NCBI GenBank assembly: GCA_903921605.1
Contig: CAIXQV010000710.1
Coordinates: 1-9,115 of the forward strand
Length of the DNA stretch: 9,115 nt
DNA from: an uncultured Planctomycetaceae bacterium
GTDB lineage: Bacteria > Planctomycetota > Planctomycetia > Planctomycetales > Planctomycetaceae
Direction: 5' to 3'
This document shows positions 7,194 to 9,115 of the stretch, in pieces. The position numbers and the translations under genes were made by a program. The notes under the pieces are model-generated. The model was given only the letters and a program-made list of their open reading frames with translations. It was not told where the DNA came from and did no database searches. Position 1 is the first letter of the stretch, and the number at the start of each line of letters is the position of its first letter.

Positions 7194-8441
7194 ATGGCAC
7201 AAGTCCCTAGCTCAGGCGATGACAGCCTTCGCCTGAGGAGTCTGTTCCCCACATTGATGTCTTGTCTGATGGTCGTGTTTTCTGGCTGTGAAGAGGTCAA
7301 GAAAGCAGTCAACGACGCAAAATCCGAGGTTTCTGGCTCGGCAAGCAGTTCCACACCGCCGACCACTCCCGCCAATGCCACTCCGCAGACCATGTCGCCG
7401 GTCGCCGGTTCACCAGCCACCGCTGTCGCCCCAAACCCAGCCGAAATCATTGCAAGATTTCAAAAGCTTCCTTCCTACGACATTACAGACGCCGATTTAA
7501 CGCAGCTCTGTGTTACTCCTGAAGTAGGGCCGAGCATCCTGAAGATCGACCTGACGGGCAACAGAAATGTCACCAACGCCGGCTTGGCTCAGCTTGCCGC
7601 GTTAACACATCTCACGTCATTGACGCTTACAAGTACCGATTTGATGCCTGATGCTCTTTCAGCGATTGGCAGTATTCAATCTTTGAACGAAGTCCTGCTG
7701 CCCTCCACAAAAACAGATGACGCGGTCGTTGCAAAACTCACAGCAATCCCGCATCTCCAAACGCTGGATCTCAGCGGTACGATGATTACACCAGCAGTAG
7801 GGGCCAGCCTGAGTCAAATGCTGGAGTTGTCTAATCTGAACGTGGGGTCGACAGCCGCAAATGATCAGTTGGTCACAATGCTGCATGACTTACCGCTGCG
7901 TGAACTTCGGCTGCCGCGAACTCAGATCACAGGATCCTCCGTTCCTGAGTTGCTGAAGATCAAGACGCTGGAATATCTCAGTGTTGACTTTAATAACATC
8001 CCTGGGATCGCGTGGAAAGGGGCATCGCGAGCCAACCTCAAGACGCTGACCGTTGGCGAAACCCCTTTTGGCCTCGAAGGCTTTCAGGCCATCAAAGGGA
8101 TGGATTCACTGGAGCACCTGAACGTATACGGTGCCGGTCTCGTCGAACACAAAGCGGCTGATGTTTTCGGTTCATTTCCAAAACTACGTATCCTGAATGC
8201 CGGATCCAACGCGGTGACCGATGCAGGAATGGTGGAATTCTTTAAAGGACTAAAAAACCTTGAAGAACTACATCTGGGAAGCAACCGAGCCATTTCTGAC
8301 CAGGGACTCGCAGCACTCGTCGGTCTGAAGAAACTTCGACTGCTGGATGTCAGCAACACAAACTGCGGGCAGGCAGGAGCGTTGGCGCTCAAAGAAAAAC
8401 TGCCTGATTGCAAAATCAGAACCAGCACGGGCGAATACTGA
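7194..8441 (+). CDS. Leucine-rich-repeat lipoprotein, planctomycete type
   Basis: This 415-residue predicted lipoprotein of unknown function is the only plus-strand gene. From the ATG at 7194, residues 1-31 look like a lipoprotein signal: basic R13 and R15, a hydrophobic run LFPTLMSCLMVVF (17-29), then lipobox FSGC with C32 as the lipid-carrying residue. Phe at position -3 is a less common lipobox residue. Residues about 48-83 are a Ser/Thr/Pro/Ala-rich linker. Residues about 113-405 hold roughly eleven leucine-rich repeats of 23-25 residues in the form LxxLxLxxTxITDxGL, as in LDLSGTMIT and LHLGSNRAISDQGL. The array ends LPDCKI, typical of planctomycete LRR proteins. The likely role is protein binding at the cell envelope. 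Alternative in-frame starts at 7155 (TTG) and 7158 (ATG) would lengthen the signal region. A strong terminator follows at 8475, so it seems to be a single-gene unit. Confidence 0.88.
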   Translation: MAQVPSSGDDSLRLRSLFPTLMSCLMVVFSGCEEVKKAVNDAKSEVSGSASSSTPPTTPANATPQTMSPVAGSPATAVAPNPAEIIARFQKLPSYDITDADLTQLCVTPEVGPSILKIDLTGNRNVTNAGLAQLAALTHLTSLTLTSTDLMPDALSAIGSIQSLNEVLLPSTKTDDAVVAKLTAIPHLQTLDLSGTMITPAVGASLSQMLELSNLNVGSTAANDQLVTMLHDLPLRELRLPRTQITGSSVPELLKIKTLEYLSVDFNNIPGIAWKGASRANLKTLTVGETPFGLEGFQAIKGMDSLEHLNVYGAGLVEHKAADVFGSFPKLRILNAGSNAVTDAGMVEFFKGLKNLEELHLGSNRAISDQGLAALVGLKKLRLLDVSNTNCGQAGALALKEKLPDCKIRTSTGEY

Positions 8442-8474
8442 TCAATCGCAATTCATGCAGAAATGAACAAGGAG

Positions 8475-8505
8475 AACAGGGTACCGAAGGGTGCCCTGTT
8501 TTTTT
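8475..8505 (+). terminator. Intrinsic terminator of the LRR lipoprotein gene
   Basis: AACAGGGTACC (8475-8485) pairs with GGTGCCCTGTT (8490-8500) through 11 pairs, with one G-U pair (8482 with 8493), around a GAAG loop (8486-8489). The 3' arm runs into a tract of seven T (8499-8505). It lies about 34 bases after the stop codon. On the opposite strand no T-tract follows the hairpin, so it should work in one direction only. Confidence 0.93.
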
Positions 8506-8547
8506 ATTGCGGCTGCAATGTGACCAACGGCCATTCAGACACAGTGC

Positions 8548-8563
8548 CTTGCGTGTTCGCAAG
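8548..8563 (-). repeat. Short perfect inverted repeat just after proB
   Basis: CTTGCG-TGTT-CGCAAG is a perfect 6-base inverted repeat 8 bases after the proB stop codon. No T-tract follows it in the proB direction, so it is not a canonical terminator, but it could protect the 3' end of the message. Confidence 0.4.
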
Positions 8564-8571
8564 ACCGGTAT

Positions 8572-9115
8572 TCACGTCAGCAGCGCCAGATTGTCGCGAT
8601 GAATGACTTCTCCATACGGAACATGCCCCAGAGCCGCCGCGATCTGATCAGAGCGACGGCCCTGAATACGACGAATCTCATCTGAAGAATAATTCGCCAG
8701 CCCTCGAGCAATGTCGGTACCGTCTTTTGCTCGCAGCCCGACCAATGATCCGGATTCAAACTCGCCCTGAACATCGGTAATGCCGACAGCCAGCAATGAT
8801 CGTCCAGATTCTCGAACCGCCTTCGTCGCGCCTTCATCAAGAACCAGCATGCCGGCTGGAGGTGCCCCAAATCCAATCCAGCGTTTCCACGACGGAACGG
8901 CTTCGCCCTTTGCCAGGAACAGTGTGCCTGTGGAGACGCCATTCCGAATATCGTCGAGTACAGTATCACTTCGCCCACTGGCAAGAATGACGGTTTCACC
9001 CATTCCGGTCGCTGCCAGAATTGCTTTCAACTTCGAGCCCATGCCGCCACGACCGCGAGTACTCTGCTCGGCCGCAACCAGCTTCAGCAATGACTCATCA
9101 GGCTTCTCAACCAGC
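8572..9115 (-). CDS. proB: Glutamate 5-kinase ProB, C-terminal part with PUA domain (cut by window edge)
   Basis: ProB phosphorylates glutamate to glutamyl 5-phosphate, the first step of proline synthesis, in the cytoplasm. The frame is open through the right edge; 180 codons plus stop are visible, about half of a protein usually near 370 residues, and the start is outside. Fragment residues 18-31 (STRGRGGMGSKLKA) match the glycine-rich nucleotide-binding segment with its conserved Met and Lys. GTLF (63-66) and SWKRWI (75-80) are typical linker motifs. From about residue 85 to the end lies a PUA domain: LVLDEGATKAV, GRSLLAVGI, GLANYSSDEI and the closing EVIHRDNLAL. The fragment is intact and ends at the usual family terminus. 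It is convergent with the LRR gene. No neighbour within view relates to proline synthesis. Confidence 0.96.
   Translation of the reverse strand, partial: LVEKPDESLLKLVAAEQSTRGRGGMGSKLKAILAATGMGETVILASGRSDTVLDDIRNGVSTGTLFLAKGEAVPSWKRWIGFGAPPAGMLVLDEGATKAVRESGRSLLAVGITDVQGEFESGSLVGLRAKDGTDIARGLANYSSDEIRRIQGRRSDQIAAALGHVPYGEVIHRDNLALLT

Noticed and set aside
7034..7450. A 138-codon open frame on the minus strand across the start of the LRR gene
   Set aside because: It overlaps the signal and linker region of a well-supported gene on the other strand, and its product shows no family resemblance. The Ala/Gly/Val-rich part mirrors the Pro/Ala/Thr-rich linker.
1..9115. CRISPR arrays, tRNA genes, insertion sequences, phage or defence genes
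   Set aside because: I looked for regular repeats, clover-leaf patterns, transposase motifs and terminal repeats and found none.

Overview
This window looks like ordinary chromosomal DNA from a planctomycete (class Planctomycetia). Three gene products point there. One is a DUF1559-type pseudopilin with the prepilin leader and an H-X9-DG motif. One has a CxxC-CxxC zinc ribbon fused to a membrane-anchored carboxypeptidase-regulatory-like domain. One is a leucine-rich-repeat lipoprotein whose last repeat ends in LPDCKI. Base composition looks balanced by eye, and genes are loosely packed with gaps of 80 to 350 bases. I cannot name a genus from sequence alone.

Layout from left to right: all genes are on the minus strand except the LRR gene. 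Positions 1-3152 hold, in transcription order, hisH, hisA, a phytanoyl-CoA dioxygenase-family gene and the N-terminal 222 codons of queG, which runs off the left edge. Gaps of 80 to 130 bases with no evident terminator allow, but do not prove, a common transcript. HisH makes ammonia for the HisF/HisH synthase, and HisA makes the substrate of that synthase. hisF is not in view. QueG does the last step of queuosine synthesis. The dioxygenase substrate is unknown.

Upstream of hisH, positions 3287-4228 encode the zinc-ribbon, single-pass membrane protein. Behind an intrinsic terminator (4347-4387) lies the DUF1559 pseudopilin gene (4406-5500), with a very strong ribosome binding site. Next is a class I/II PLP-dependent aminotransferase (5711-6844) that starts with GTG.

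A divergent gap of about 350 bases (6845-7193) separates it from the only plus-strand gene, the LRR lipoprotein (7194-8441). That gene is closed by a textbook terminator (8475-8505). The right edge holds the C-terminal 180 codons of proB (glutamate 5-kinase with a PUA domain), convergent with the LRR gene.

I saw no mobile element, CRISPR array, tRNA, rRNA or defence cassette. No convincing new system is visible. The items most worth a second look are the zinc-ribbon fusion protein, the LRR lipoprotein with its short leader ORF, and the dioxygenase sitting between his and que genes.
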